Positions 9,071-19,800 of a stretch of DNA of 64,000 nt are shown here, piece after piece. Position numbers and translations under genes: made by a program. A model generated the notes under the pieces. The model made no database searches. It saw only the letters and a list, made by a program, of their open reading frames with translations, and was not told where the DNA came from. Where the stretch lies: positions 62,001 through 126,000 of the forward strand of contig NZ_WUWM01000013.1 of NCBI RefSeq assembly GCF_009846885.1. Direction: 5' to 3'. Source of the DNA: Paenibacillus puerhi (lineage in GTDB: Bacteria > Bacillota > Bacilli > Paenibacillales > NBRC-103111). Each line of letters opens with the position of its first letter. The stretch's first letter is position 1.

Positions 9071-10539
9071 GCGGGCAAGCGCTAGCGCTGGTGGAGAAGT
9101 GGGGAAGGTTCGAGCTGAAGCTGGCTTGTTCCGAGGAGCCGCTTGCGGAGGAACAACCCTATCTGGTCTGCCGGTTCACGAATGGGCTTCACTACGGGGA
9201 AGCGGAAGGCTTCCCGGCAGAAGCAGGGAGCTACTTGATCCGGTTTATGCCCGGGGAGGAAGGTATCTGGACTTATGTAACGCAAAGCAGCTGCCCGGAC
9301 ATGGACGGGATCAGCGGCGAGTTCGCCTGCACCGCTCCCTCTCCTGGCAATCGGGGGCCGGTTCAGGTACAGGATGAGGCACACTTTGCTTATGCTGACG
9401 GCACCCGATATGTCCCGCTCGGGACGGTCAGCTATGCGTGGCATCTGGGGGATGAACACCTGCTGGAGCAGACGCTTGAATCGCTGCAGGCGTCGCCGTT
9501 CAACAAGCTGCGGATGGCTGTGCTTCCCGGAAGCGGCCAGGTCGCGTTCGCGGAGTCTGCGGCCGCCCGGGATTCCCGAGCTGTCCCGTCTTATGCGGCG
9601 GCCGGGGCAGACACAGGTAAAGCATGGCCGGGACCGGACTACTTCACTCGTCTGGACCGGCTGCTGGCGCGGCTCGATCTGGCAGGCATCGAGGCCGAGC
9701 TCGTCTTGTTCCAGCCCCATACGCCATGTGCCGAAGGGCTTAGCCTTGAAGACGAGGAGCGGTATGTCCGCTATTGCGCCGCACGCTACGGCGCTTTCCG
9801 CAATGTCTGGTGGTCTTTGTGCGAGGAACCCGAAGCCTTCGCCGGCAGACTTCCCGAGGATTGGAACCGGTTGTTCCGGGTTCTCCAAGAGTGGGACTGC
9901 GGGGGGCATATGCGCTCGCTGCTATCCCGTCCGGAGGCCTACGACTTCGGGGTGCCCTGGGTGACGCATGCCAGCCTCAAGAGCCGGGATGTCAGGATCG
10001 CGTCGGACTTGACGAAGGCCTATGGCAAGCCGGTCATTCTGGACGATTGCGGCGGAGAAGGAAATCTGGATACGGACTGGACCGGACTGAACGCCGAGGA
10101 GATGGTGTGCCGGCTATGGGAGGCGACGGCCAGAGGCGGCTTCGCCGCCTACAGGGAATGCTATCTGCGCCCCGATGGCACGCAATGGCAAGTGCAGGGA
10201 GGAGAGCTTGGAGGAGTGGGTATCCAGCGTGTGGCCTTTCTCAGCCACATCCTGGAGTCGAACCCGCCCGGGATGAGCTATAACAGCGACCGTTACGATG
10301 CGGCTACGCTGGAGATTCGGGGGGAGTGCTACTTGCAATATTTCGGTCCCCATCGCTTTGCCTATCGCGGCTTCGATCTGCCGGAGGGCCGGTACGAAGC
10401 GGAGCTGATCGATACCTGGAATATGACGATTACGCCCTTGCCCGGGGTATGGGAAGGAAGGTTTCGCATCGATTTGCCGGGCAAGCTTTATTATGCATTG
10501 CGTCTGCGAAGACAAGCGGCAGCTGAGGAACTCTCCTAG
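9067..10539 (+). CDS. Second DUF5060/DUF5605-type glycosidase-like paralogue, altered active site
   Basis: 490 residues with no signal peptide, clearly a tandem paralogue of the preceding protein (shared [43 protein letters not shown] C-terminus). ATG 9067 overlaps the previous stop as ATGA and is 9 bases after AAGGAGG; ATG 9061 is possible but too close. Compared with its neighbour, the Asn before the acid/base Glu is Glu (SLCEEPE; E253-E254) and the putative nucleophile Glu is Asp (D327 in [10 protein letters not shown]), although a Glu four residues later (E331) is kept. It may have changed specificity or be a weak or inactive enzyme. Confidence 0.78.
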   Translation: MSGQALALVEKWGRFELKLACSEEPLAEEQPYLVCRFTNGLHYGEAEGFPAEAGSYLIRFMPGEEGIWTYVTQSSCPDMDGISGEFACTAPSPGNRGPVQVQDEAHFAYADGTRYVPLGTVSYAWHLGDEHLLEQTLESLQASPFNKLRMAVLPGSGQVAFAESAAARDSRAVPSYAAAGADTGKAWPGPDYFTRLDRLLARLDLAGIEAELVLFQPHTPCAEGLSLEDEERYVRYCAARYGAFRNVWWSLCEEPEAFAGRLPEDWNRLFRVLQEWDCGGHMRSLLSRPEAYDFGVPWVTHASLKSRDVRIASDLTKAYGKPVILDDCGGEGNLDTDWTGLNAEEMVCRLWEATARGGFAAYRECYLRPDGTQWQVQGGELGGVGIQRVAFLSHILESNPPGMSYNSDRYDAATLEIRGECYLQYFGPHRFAYRGFDLPEGRYEAELIDTWNMTITPLPGVWEGRFRIDLPGKLYYALRLRRQAAAEELS

Positions 10540-10607
10540 ATAGCGTGAGCGTTAAGGATCGGAACCGTACATCCAATACAGAGCGAATCGAAAAGAGGAG
10601 GAATTAC

Positions 10608-12965
10608 ATGCAAAAGCTTCGCCAATCCACCCATGCAAAATTGTGGTATGAAAAACCGGCCCGGGCTTGGACGGAAGCGCTCCCGATCGGAAACGGCCGT
10701 CTGGGCGCGATGATCTTCGGCAAAGTGAATCAGGAGCGTCTCCAGCTCAATGAGGATTCCGTCTGGTACGGAGGACCGCTCCATGGGGATAATCCCGAGG
10801 GCCGCCGTTATTTTCCGGAGGTGCGGCGTCTGCTCATGAAAGGACAGCAGCTCGAGGCGGAAGAGACGGCGCAGATGGGCATGATGTCGATTCCCAAGTC
10901 GATGCGGCCTTATCAGCCTCTAGGCGACCTGCAGATTTATCATGACGGCGAGAAGAAGATGATCTCCAGCTACTACCGGGATCTGGATATCGAGGAAGGG
11001 ATCGCACATGTGAGCTACTGCCTCAATGACGTCCAGCATGTTCGAGAGATGTTCAGCAGTGCTGTGGACCAGGTGCTGGTTGTGCGGATCAGCTGCGATT
11101 ATCCGGCCAAGCTGAACCTGCGGATGAATATTAGCCGCAGACCGTTCGATGAAGGAACGGAGCAGGTCGCTCACGATACGATGGCGATGCAGGGGACGAA
11201 CGGGAAAGACGGCGTGACGTATTGCCTTGCCGTCAAGGCAGTGCCTGAGGGCGGCTGGGTTCATGCCATCGGGGATTTCTTGACCGTCCGCGAGGCGCAG
11301 GCGGTCACGGTCTACGTCGCAGGGGGCACGACCTTCCGCTATGAGAATCCGCTGGCCGAATGCGTCAGGCAGCTGGAGCGGGCGGAAAGCAAAGGCTATG
11401 AGCAGGTGAAGCGGGAGCACCAGGCCGACCATCTTGCTCTGATTCGACGGGTCCAGCTCCAGCTGGCTTCGGAGGAGCAGCGGCTTGAAGCGGCCGCACT
11501 GCCGACCGATGCCCGGCTGAACCGGTTCAGGGAGGGGGCGGAGGACCCGGCGCTCTACGAGCTCTACTTCCAGTACGGCCGCTATCTCATGATGGCCAGC
11601 TCCAGGCCGGGCTCCAATCCGTCCAACCTGCAGGGGATCTGGAATGAGAGCTTTACCCCGCCATGGGAGTCCAAATATACCATTAATATCAACACCGAGA
11701 TGAATTATTGGCCGGCTGAAAGCTGCAATCTGCCCGAGTGCCACGAGCCTCTGTTCGATCTGATCGACCGGATGCGGCCCAATGGGCGGAGAACGGCTGA
11801 GCAGGTCTACGGGTGCAAAGGGTTTGTCGCGCATCACAACACGGATATGTGGGGCTCTACCCAGGTCGAGGGCAATTACATGCCCGGCTCGATCTGGCCG
11901 ATGGGGGCTGCCTGGCTGTCGCTGCATCTATGGGAGCATTACAAGTTTGGACTGGACGAGCGCTTCCTGCGCGAAAGAGCCTATCCCGTGCTGAAGGAAG
12001 CGGCCGAATTTTTCCTCGACTATATGTTTGAGGATAGCAAGGGGCGCTTGGTCACCGGACCGTCCACTTCGCCGGAGAACAAATTTATCGGCCAGGACGG
12101 CAGCGTGGGAACACTTTCGATCGGACCGTCGATGGACATTCAGATCGTCTATACGTTGTTCCGCGCCTGCTCGGATGCGGCAGGAATTCTGAAGACGGAT
12201 GACAAGCTGCGCGAACGATGGGAGCAGTCGCTAAGAAAGCTGCCTCAGCCGCAGATCGGCAAGCACGGTCAGCTTCAGGAATGGACGGAGGATTGGGATG
12301 AGGTGCATCCGGGCCACCGTCATATCTCCCATCTGTTCGCCCTGCATCCCGGCGAAATCATACATGTCCGCCATACGCCGGAATGGGCGCAGGCCGCTAG
12401 GCGGACGCTGGAACGCCGCCTGCAGAACGGAGGCGGGCATACCGGCTGGAGCCGGGCCTGGATTATCAATTTCTTTGCGCGGCTGGAGGAGGGAGACACG
12501 ACCTACGAGCATCTCCGGGCATTGTTGTCGCTGTCGACGCTGCCGAACCTGTTTGATAACCATCCGCCTTTTCAGATCGACGGAAATTTTGGGGGAACAG
12601 CAGGTATTGCGGAGATGCTGGTGCAATCGCATCGAGGCGAAATTGCGCTTCTGCCTGCGCTGCCAAGCGCCTGGCCGCAAGGGAAGGTGTCGGGGCTGCG
12701 GGCGCGCGGAGGCTTCGAGCTGGAGCTGGAATGGGAGGGAGGCGTGCTGAAGCGCTGTGTGATCCGGGCCGACAAGGATGGCGTGTGCGCCGTCACCTGC
12801 CGCCGTCCGGTAGCGGAGCTGGCGGTCGAAGCCCATGGCGCCGCGATACGGACGGAGCGGGAAGGGGAGCTCGTCCGCTTCCAGGCTAAAGCCGGGCAAA
12901 CGTATGTGCTGTATGCGAACAAGCAGCCGGAGATCGCCGATCTTCCGGTCGCGACATCGATCTAA
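10608..12965 (+). CDS. GH95 family alpha-L-fucosidase / alpha-L-galactosidase
   Basis: 785 residues, normal for GH95, without signal peptide. The N-terminal beta-sandwich begins [27 protein letters not shown], the family hallmark, followed by the (alpha/alpha)6 barrel. The inverting active site appears intact: the Asn-rich [12 protein letters not shown] motif (360-370), a general acid in STSPEN (E490) and Asp in QIDGNFGG (D658). ATG 10608 follows AGAGGAGG at good spacing; GTG 10545 would add 21 residues unlike family N-termini. It is the last gene of the first operon. In pectin loci GH95 enzymes remove L-fucose or L-galactose from side chains; which applies here cannot be told. Confidence 0.92.
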   Translation: MQKLRQSTHAKLWYEKPARAWTEALPIGNGRLGAMIFGKVNQERLQLNEDSVWYGGPLHGDNPEGRRYFPEVRRLLMKGQQLEAEETAQMGMMSIPKSMRPYQPLGDLQIYHDGEKKMISSYYRDLDIEEGIAHVSYCLNDVQHVREMFSSAVDQVLVVRISCDYPAKLNLRMNISRRPFDEGTEQVAHDTMAMQGTNGKDGVTYCLAVKAVPEGGWVHAIGDFLTVREAQAVTVYVAGGTTFRYENPLAECVRQLERAESKGYEQVKREHQADHLALIRRVQLQLASEEQRLEAAALPTDARLNRFREGAEDPALYELYFQYGRYLMMASSRPGSNPSNLQGIWNESFTPPWESKYTININTEMNYWPAESCNLPECHEPLFDLIDRMRPNGRRTAEQVYGCKGFVAHHNTDMWGSTQVEGNYMPGSIWPMGAAWLSLHLWEHYKFGLDERFLRERAYPVLKEAAEFFLDYMFEDSKGRLVTGPSTSPENKFIGQDGSVGTLSIGPSMDIQIVYTLFRACSDAAGILKTDDKLRERWEQSLRKLPQPQIGKHGQLQEWTEDWDEVHPGHRHISHLFALHPGEIIHVRHTPEWAQAARRTLERRLQNGGGHTGWSRAWIINFFARLEEGDTTYEHLRALLSLSTLPNLFDNHPPFQIDGNFGGTAGIAEMLVQSHRGEIALLPALPSAWPQGKVSGLRARGGFELELEWEGGVLKRCVIRADKDGVCAVTCRRPVAELAVEAHGAAIRTEREGELVRFQAKAGQTYVLYANKQPEIADLPVATSI

Positions 12966-12972
12966 AGGCGCT

Positions 12973-13012
12973 AAAAGCCGCAAAGCGACGAACTGTCGTT
13001 TTGCGGCTTTTT
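12973..13012 (+). terminator. Strong Rho-independent terminator after GH95 gene
   Basis: A 17-base stem with a single G-U pair (AAAAGCCGCAAAGCGAC against GTCGTTTTGCGGCTTTT) and a five-base loop, running into T residues. It closes the operon that begins at 1564. Confidence 0.9.
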
Positions 13013-13067
13013 GGGATGTCGAGGATGCAGATTCTTATGCTCGAATCGTCCCCAAAAAGAGCATAAA

Positions 13068-13102
13068 CCCCCTATAACCGTTTTTCGGGATCGGTGTATT
13101 GT
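13068..13102 (+). promoter_or_regulatory. Promoter with CCCCCTATAA element
   Basis: CCCCCTATAAC at 13068-13078 is followed, after exactly 18 bases, by the -10-like TATTGT at 13097-13102. This is the same geometry as at 1465-1498. The upstream half-site is poor (CCCCAAAA at 13050). It lies 22 bases before the oxidoreductase start and follows a terminator, so it marks the start of the second operon. Confidence 0.5.
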
Positions 13103-13123
13103 AAGAAACAGAGAGGTGAGCTT

Positions 13124-14218
13124 ATGGAATTTATCAGACCTGAACATTATTCGCCCGGAAAGCTGAAGACCGCCCAAGGGAAATCATATGGAATCGGGAT
13201 CATCGGCTGCGGAAGCATCGCGAACAGCGCGCATCTGCCGGCCTATCGCAAGCATGGTCTGCCGATAGCCGCTTGCTGCGATGTGAGCGAGCAGGCGGCC
13301 AAGGCGACCGCAGAGAAGTTCGGCATCCCCTTTTGGACGACGGACGTACGCGAGCTGCTGCAGCAAGAGGAGGTCGGCATCATCGATCTGGCTATCCATC
13401 CGGAGCCTAGGCTGGGGGTGCTTCGTCAGATCGCGGAAGCGCCGCGTCCGGTGCTATGTCAGAAGCCGCTGGCGCTCGATCTGCAGCATGCCCGGGAGCT
13501 GGCCCGCGAAGCGGATCGTCTGGGCATCGTGCTCGGCGTCAATCAGCAGGCGCGCTGGGCTCCGGCGCATAAGGCGCTGAAGACGGTGCTTGAACAGGAC
13601 TTGATCGGCCATGTTTACAGCATCCATCATCACATGCGGGCATTTCAGGATCAGCCGGGCTGGTGGTGGACGACGATGAAAAACTTCAATATCGTCGATC
13701 ATGGCGTGCATTACGCCGATCTGTGCCGACATTTCAACCCATCGCAGGAGGAATGGTCGAGGGTGCACTGTACGACGGCCCAGCTGCCCGGTCAAAATGC
13801 CGTCGATCCGCTGATCTATTCGGCGAGCGTCGAGTTCGGCCCGGCCGGCGGCCGCAACCCGCTGATGGCTTCGCTTCACTTTAACAATATCGTCAAGGCG
13901 AGCCGCTCCCACAGCCATACCTGGTGGGTAGACGGTACGGAAGGCAGTGTATGGTGCACGCAGGATACGTTATATATGGCATTAAACCGGCATAAGAACG
14001 TGATTCACGAGATCAAGCTGAAGGGCTCCTGGTTCCCGGATGCTTTCGCCGGATCGATGATCGCATTCATCAACGAAGTGTCGGAGGGCAGGAAGCCGCC
14101 GGTGACGGCGGAGGATAATCTGCAGACCATCGCGCTGACGACGGCCATGGTGCTGTCCAGCCAGGAGGGACGCGTGGTGGAACGGATGGATGTGCTGGAA
14201 GGGAGCGTATCGCTATGA
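13124..14218 (+). CDS. Gfo/Idh/MocA family oxidoreductase
   Basis: 364-residue NAD(P)-dependent sugar oxidoreductase. The Rossmann fold starts at GIGIIGCGSIANSAHLPAY; the catalytic Lys is in CQKPLA (the family usually has EKP) and the barrel-side motif is DHGVHYADL. ATG 13124 sits after GAGAGGTGAG at good spacing; GTG 13094 would lie upstream of or at the putative -10 box. It overlaps the next gene as ATGA. With the isomerase/epimerase-like protein that follows it forms a pair common in loci that oxidise and rearrange unusual sugars or glycosides. The substrate is not known. Confidence 0.88.
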   Translation: MEFIRPEHYSPGKLKTAQGKSYGIGIIGCGSIANSAHLPAYRKHGLPIAACCDVSEQAAKATAEKFGIPFWTTDVRELLQQEEVGIIDLAIHPEPRLGVLRQIAEAPRPVLCQKPLALDLQHARELAREADRLGIVLGVNQQARWAPAHKALKTVLEQDLIGHVYSIHHHMRAFQDQPGWWWTTMKNFNIVDHGVHYADLCRHFNPSQEEWSRVHCTTAQLPGQNAVDPLIYSASVEFGPAGGRNPLMASLHFNNIVKASRSHSHTWWVDGTEGSVWCTQDTLYMALNRHKNVIHEIKLKGSWFPDAFAGSMIAFINEVSEGRKPPVTAEDNLQTIALTTAMVLSSQEGRVVERMDVLEGSVSL

Positions 14219-15111
14219 ACCGTCTCGGCTTCATGAGCTATATCTATATGGGCCTCTCGGCAGAAGAGATGGCGCAGGAAGCAAGCCGGCACGGCTTCGG
14301 CTTCGTACAGCTCGATCCGCGTCAGAAGCTGCAGCTGATGGACGATGAGCCTTTCTCGCCCTTACGCGCGGAGCGTGTGCGCACGTTGTTCGCAAGCTTC
14401 GGCATTGAGCTGATCGGTCTCTCCGGCTATACCAATCTGATGAACCCCGATCTTGCCAAAAGAGAACAAAAGCTGCAGCAGCTGGAGAAGCTGATCGATC
14501 TTTGTCCGGCTTATGGGACCCGGTATATCCTAACGGAAACGGGCAGTCTGCACCCTGGAGGCACCTGGCGCGACACGCCCGAGAATCGGACGGAGGAGGC
14601 ATGGGAGCAGCTTGTGCGCACCGTTGACCGGCTTCGGACCCGGGCAGTGAAAAATGGAGCGGTGCTGATCCTGGAAGGATTCGTCTGCAATGTGCTGAGT
14701 ACGGGCGGGCAAGCCGTCCGGCTGTTGAATGAGCTTGGGACAGAAGGGATCGGCTTCGTCATGGATCCATTCAACTATATGACGCGGGAAGACCTGACCG
14801 ATCAGGAATCGGCGATGAAGCGCCTCTTCGATCAACTTGCGCCCTACTGTCCGTTGGCTCATGCGAAGGATACGCTTTATGCCGAGGATGGGACCTTCAC
14901 TACGCCACGGGTTGGCGCCGGCAAGTCCGACTGGGCTGTATATGCCAAGTATGTGCATGACCGGCTGCCGAACGTCCCACTCATCCTGGAGCATGCCGAG
15001 CCGCAAGAGGTGACGGAATGCCTGGAGCTGGTCCGTCACGCCTTCCGGCAAGCGGAAGAGCTTGGACCAAGCGGGCAGGCGGCCGCAAGCCGGGAAGGGG
15101 CGGGAGGCTAA
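14215..15111 (+). CDS. Sugar phosphate isomerase/epimerase-like TIM-barrel protein
   Basis: 298 residues, AP-endonuclease-2-type (xylose isomerase-like) TIM barrel. Recognisable elements are FGFVQLDPRQKL near the start, TRYILTETGSL in the middle, GFVMDPFNYM and HAKDTLYAEDG as probable metal-ligand strands, and VPLILEHAEPQEV at the end. The start overlaps the preceding oxidoreductase stop by four bases (ATGA), so the two are translationally coupled. Members range from inosose and keto-sugar isomerases to lyases acting on 3-keto-glycosides, and the pairing with a Gfo/Idh oxidoreductase would fit the latter chemistry, but this is only a possibility. Confidence 0.82.
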   Translation: MNRLGFMSYIYMGLSAEEMAQEASRHGFGFVQLDPRQKLQLMDDEPFSPLRAERVRTLFASFGIELIGLSGYTNLMNPDLAKREQKLQQLEKLIDLCPAYGTRYILTETGSLHPGGTWRDTPENRTEEAWEQLVRTVDRLRTRAVKNGAVLILEGFVCNVLSTGGQAVRLLNELGTEGIGFVMDPFNYMTREDLTDQESAMKRLFDQLAPYCPLAHAKDTLYAEDGTFTTPRVGAGKSDWAVYAKYVHDRLPNVPLILEHAEPQEVTECLELVRHAFRQAEELGPSGQAAASREGAGG

Positions 15112-15112
15112 G

Positions 15113-16798
15113 ATGGCAGATAAGAAACGATTGGAGACCGAGCAGCTTGCGAATCACAGACCGAAGCTCGGCATTCAGGGTCCAGTTATCGCGTGGCAGG
15201 ACCCTTGGGCAGGCGAGTCCTCCGACCGGGTGATGCGGACAGGAACCGGAACGATCTGTCCTTCTCAGGACCCGAGGCCGGAGCCGGCCGCTTTCGCGCA
15301 GGCATTGCGCAGGCTGGGGGCGGACTTTTACGTCCATCACGTCATCCCGGGGATGAGCGATTACTCGCAGCTGCTGACCGATATAGCGGAGGCGGATCTA
15401 GAGGTTTGCCTCGGCAACGAATACGGCAATATCAACGGTCCGTGGATCGAAGGAACGAATCGGTACGACGTGGAGGACGAGACGATCCGCCAGGCCGCTT
15501 CCACGGGGCGATGCATTGGGCTGCTGTATGATGAGCCGGAGCATCTGCAGATTAATGCGGGGCAATACCGCAAGGACGGCTGGTTCCCGCATTGGGGGAA
15601 TACGGACGGACTCAGCCTGGAAGCCTCGCGCGAACGGGTGGAGCAAGCGATCGATGCCCGCGGACAGCAGGTCCGAAGCGTGCTGGAGCGCAGCGGGCTG
15701 CCCAGCGGCTCTATGCCGCTGATCGCAGAGCATGTATTTCCGACCATGTTCCATACGTTCGCCAGGGCCGGAATGGACCTTTGCCCCAAGGTCATGAAGG
15801 AATCGTTTCAGTCCTTGCAGCTGTCGACGGCTCTGGGAGCGGCAAGTCAGTATGGCCGTTCGCTGTGGATATGCGCAGACCTGTGGGGACCGGATGCGGG
15901 AGACTGGTTTACCCGGATGCCCGGCTTGCCCGGACATTCCCCGGAGGAGTTCGAATCCGCACTGAAGATGGCTTATTATATGGGGCCGACCCACTTGTTC
16001 GTGGAGAACGTGGATGTTCTCATGCGGCATACGCATGCCGGCTTCCGACATACCGAATTCGGCGATGTCTGGGAGCGGTTCGTCCGGTCGTTCATTCCTG
16101 CGCATCCGCTTACATGGAGCCACGCGCAGGCGCAGGCGGATATCGCGGTTATCCATACGGATGACGCCAATTACGGACAAAATCAACGATTGTTCGGGAA
16201 TCGCACGCTTGGTGTAGAAGAGGCTTCGCAGAGCCTGTTCCATATCTGGCACGTGCTCAGCCATGGAACGATACCCGCTCATGGAAGCTGCATGCATATT
16301 CCGGGCTTTGAGTTTCCGAGACATGAGCTGAAGAGCAGCGTAGCGCTGGACAGCTTTCCGCTGGAACAAGGCAGAGCAGCTGTCCTCAAGCCGATGCATC
16401 CGCTCTGGTATCCGGTACGGAATGTGCTTGCGTTCGACGATCAGGTCGATGCCCGGCAGCTGGGAGAGCCTAAGCTGACGCTGGTAGGCGGCGTTGCGCC
16501 ACCCTCCGAGCAGACATTCAAGGCAGTCGTCGCGAGGGCGGAAGCCGGCGGCGTTGTCATCATCGAGAGGAAGGCCCTGCCCGATGACTGTCCTTCGAAG
16601 CTAAGAAGCAGCGGCAAGCAAGGGTTCGGCCAGTGGATCGTAACGGAGCATTTTCTCGACGAGCGGGTGCTGGAGACGGCGGAGCCTTTTCTCGGAACCG
16701 GGCGTGAATGGACTCAAAGGTTCGGACATACAGAAGTAAGGATGGCGGCCAAGGATGAGAACGGCTTCACGCTGGACTTCGAAATTGCGGCCCTATGA
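15113..16798 (+). CDS. Uncharacterised protein, probable TIM-barrel glycosidase-like
   Basis: 561 residues, no signal peptide. I do not recognise a named family. The N-terminal two thirds look like a glycosidase-style barrel (GADFYVHHVIPGMSDY, EVCLGNEYGNI, CIGLLYDEPEHLQI, LWICADLWGPDAGDWF, THLFVENVDVLM), with Glu and Asp at strand ends that could be catalytic (NEYG; YDEPEH). The last third (about 420-500) resembles the Rossmann-like domain that follows barrels in some beta-galactosidases (LGEPKLTLVGGVAPPSE, GGVVIIERKAL). ATG 15113 is 5 bases behind GGGAGG. It sits between a sugar isomerase-like gene and a GH2 gene, so a role in oligosaccharide breakdown is likely. It could represent a new glycosidase family. 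Confidence 0.72.
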   Translation: MADKKRLETEQLANHRPKLGIQGPVIAWQDPWAGESSDRVMRTGTGTICPSQDPRPEPAAFAQALRRLGADFYVHHVIPGMSDYSQLLTDIAEADLEVCLGNEYGNINGPWIEGTNRYDVEDETIRQAASTGRCIGLLYDEPEHLQINAGQYRKDGWFPHWGNTDGLSLEASRERVEQAIDARGQQVRSVLERSGLPSGSMPLIAEHVFPTMFHTFARAGMDLCPKVMKESFQSLQLSTALGAASQYGRSLWICADLWGPDAGDWFTRMPGLPGHSPEEFESALKMAYYMGPTHLFVENVDVLMRHTHAGFRHTEFGDVWERFVRSFIPAHPLTWSHAQAQADIAVIHTDDANYGQNQRLFGNRTLGVEEASQSLFHIWHVLSHGTIPAHGSCMHIPGFEFPRHELKSSVALDSFPLEQGRAAVLKPMHPLWYPVRNVLAFDDQVDARQLGEPKLTLVGGVAPPSEQTFKAVVARAEAGGVVIIERKALPDDCPSKLRSSGKQGFGQWIVTEHFLDERVLETAEPFLGTGREWTQRFGHTEVRMAAKDENGFTLDFEIAAL

Positions 16799-16804
16799 TG
16801 TGGG

Positions 16805-19800
16805 ATGAAGGTGGAGATGAGAGTGGAACCTAACAAGCATCAGGATCCGTTCGCGGAAATTGCGTTTCGCGAACATCCCGGAAGCGGGGATGAACGAAGG
16901 GAAGTTCCTCCCGTCAGCTACGACAAGCAATATTTTACACCGGGTACGGAACAGGCGCCTGATGGTGCAGGACCATCCTACGCGACGCAGCTGGCTGGCT
17001 TTCACAAGGAGCTGCAGGAGCTGCGGGAAGCCTATCTTCCCTATATGCGCGATCTGACGGAGGCGACGGCTGTGCGCCGCTCCCGCCAAGTGCTCGACCG
17101 GTTCCAGTTCCGTTATCAAACGCCGGAGGATGCGGATTTTACCCGCGTGCTCGAGGGGGCGGGGAGCTGGGAGACGGTGAGCATCCCTGATTTCCGCGGG
17201 CCGACGGGAGCGAGAGGCCGGTGGACGGGGTTCTACCGTACGGAATTTGTCTCGGGCCCCATATCCCCGGGGAAGCGGGTCTATCTCGTCTTCAAAGGAG
17301 TCGATTACAAAGCGACGGTGTACGTGAACCGCAAGTGCATAGGGAGTCATGAAGGATTTTTTTCCCCGTTCGAGTTTGATGTGACCGATTACCTGCAGGA
17401 GCGAAACACGCTGGTCGTCGAGGTATATAACGATTATCCGATGATGGGCGTTGATGGTACGAAGCTGGATGGGGAGAAGCTGTATGCGGCGACAGGTCCG
17501 GGGTGGGACGATCCCTACAGCGGGTGGAAGCATTGTCCCCCGGGAGCGGGTATCTATAACGCGGTATATCTGGAGGAACGTCCGTCCATCTTCGTGCAGG
17601 ATGTGTTCGTCCGCCCTAATATTGACGAAAGCTACGTGGAAGTGTGGGTGGATGTCATCCAGTCGGCCGATCGTCTGAAGGAAAACTTCGAGCTGAGTCT
17701 GGAGCTCATGCCGAAAAACTTCGAAGGCGAAAAGCTGGGACCCCTTACCTTTCCGGTCGCCTACGCCGGGCCAGGGTTGAATTACTACCGGTATAAGGTC
17801 GAGTTCCCCGACTTCCGTCTGTGGAAGCCGGAGCAGCCATATCTGTACGTAGCGCGAGTCGGAGTATTGAATGGCAGCGAAGGCTCCGATCGGTTCGACC
17901 GGACCTTCGGCATGCGGAAGTTCCATATGGATGAAGAGGCGTCGCCTAAGGGCACGCTGTACCTGAACAATCGCCCGATCATCCTGCGGGGAGCCAATGA
18001 AATGGGCCATCTGCAGCAATGTGTCATGAAGAACGACTTTGCCCAGCTGATCGACGATATTTTGATCGCCAAGCTGGCGAATATGAACTTTTACCGCATC
18101 ACCCAGCGTCCTGTCCAGGAAGAAATCTACGATTACTTCGACATGCTCGGCATGATGCATCAGTGCGATCTGCCGACCTTCGGTTTTATCCGGAGAAGCC
18201 AGTTCGTCGAGGGCGTCCGGCAAGCCGCCGAGATGGAGAGGCTGATTCGCAGCCATCCCTCCTCCGTGATGGTCTCTCTAATCAACGAGCCGTCACGCAC
18301 CGAGAAGCGGCGCAAGGGACATCGGCATCTGCACCGCAATGAGCTGGAAGCTTTCTTCGTTGCTTCGAGACAGGCGATCTACGTGGAAAATCCCGATCGC
18401 GTCGTGAAGAACGCGGACGGCGACTATAACCCGCCGACGCGGGAAGGACTGCCTGACTTTCACTGCTATAACCTTTGGTATACGAATAACGGCGTTGCGG
18501 TCGGCAGTATGTACAAAGGCTACTTGCCATTCATCCGCGACGGGTGGAAGGCCGGCTGCGGGGAATACGGAACAGAGGGGCTCGACAACCTGGAGCTTAT
18601 GTATGGCCGCTATCCCGAAGAATGGCTGCCTGCCTCGCCAGATGAGCGCTGGCTGCCAAGCCGGATTCATGGCGCACAAACCTATGGGCTGCACGGGGAT
18701 TGGTACCCGGAGCAATCGACGATAAGCGAGTGGATCGAGGCGAGTCAGAAGCATCAGGCGCTGGCTACGAAGCTGATGACGGATGCCTGGAGGAGGAGAG
18801 CCGATACGGTCGTCTCTACCGCCATCCATCTGTTAATCGATGCTTGGCCGTCCGGCTGGATGAAAGCGCTTGTCGGGGTGGACCGGATACCGAAGCCTGC
18901 TTATTTTGCCTATAAAGACTGCTTAGTGCCCAAGCGCGTCAGCTTGCGCTGCGACAGGTGGAGGGCCTATGAGGGAGAAACGGTGGAGATCGAGGCTTGG
19001 CTGCTGAACGACACGCCTGAGGCTTACGCGAACTGCCGCGTCCTGGCCACGCTGCGAGATGACGAAACGGAGTACGCCCACTATGAGATCACTAGCCCTC
19101 TTCCCGCGACGCAAGCTCACTATGCCGGCACCGTCCGCCTCACCGTACCGCAAGTTGCAGATCGCAAGACGCTGTATGTGGATGCCGTTCTGATCGATGA
19201 ACAAGGGGTTGCTTCCCTTGTGGAGCGCTTCGCCTTCGAGGCTTTCGCGCGAAAGTCTCCTTCTCAGCCGACATCGGTGAGAGTCGCATGTCTGGACGCC
19301 GAGGCCCGGATGCTCTGTTCCCTGCTCGGCGTTGCGGGGGAATCTTATGAGCATGGACCGATGCCCCCGGAGCTGCCGGTCGTGGTAACTTCACGGGATG
19401 CCTTCACGCGTCACCGCACTGCGCTGCTGGAAGCGGCTGAGCAAGGAAACACCGTGCTGTGCGTGCTGCGAGGCATCGATTCCGGAGTGTGGGAGGCTGG
19501 CGATTCTCCGATCAAGGCCATGAAGTTCCGCGAGGTGTATACGCTTGCCTGCAGCGCTGAGCCTGATGAGCGACAGCTGAGCTGGATGAGACCGGGGGAT
19601 TTCCGTTATTTCTATAATCTATCGAACGACCGAATCGATGGAATTGCCCGCTGCTGGCTGGATGGGGAGGGTATCGAGCCGATCCTGTACAGCTATCGGA
19701 CGGAGGGCGAATCGAATGGAAAGCGCAAGCTGCCGGTAGTCGGATTGAAACGGTATGGGAAGGGCCGTTTGATCTTTGTCAGTCTGCCGTTGACCGGCAG

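Noticed and set aside
16793..18256. Minus-strand reading frame of 487 codons opposite GH2
   Set aside because: Same reason: no family resemblance, no RBS, and GH2 motifs on the other strand explain the sequence.
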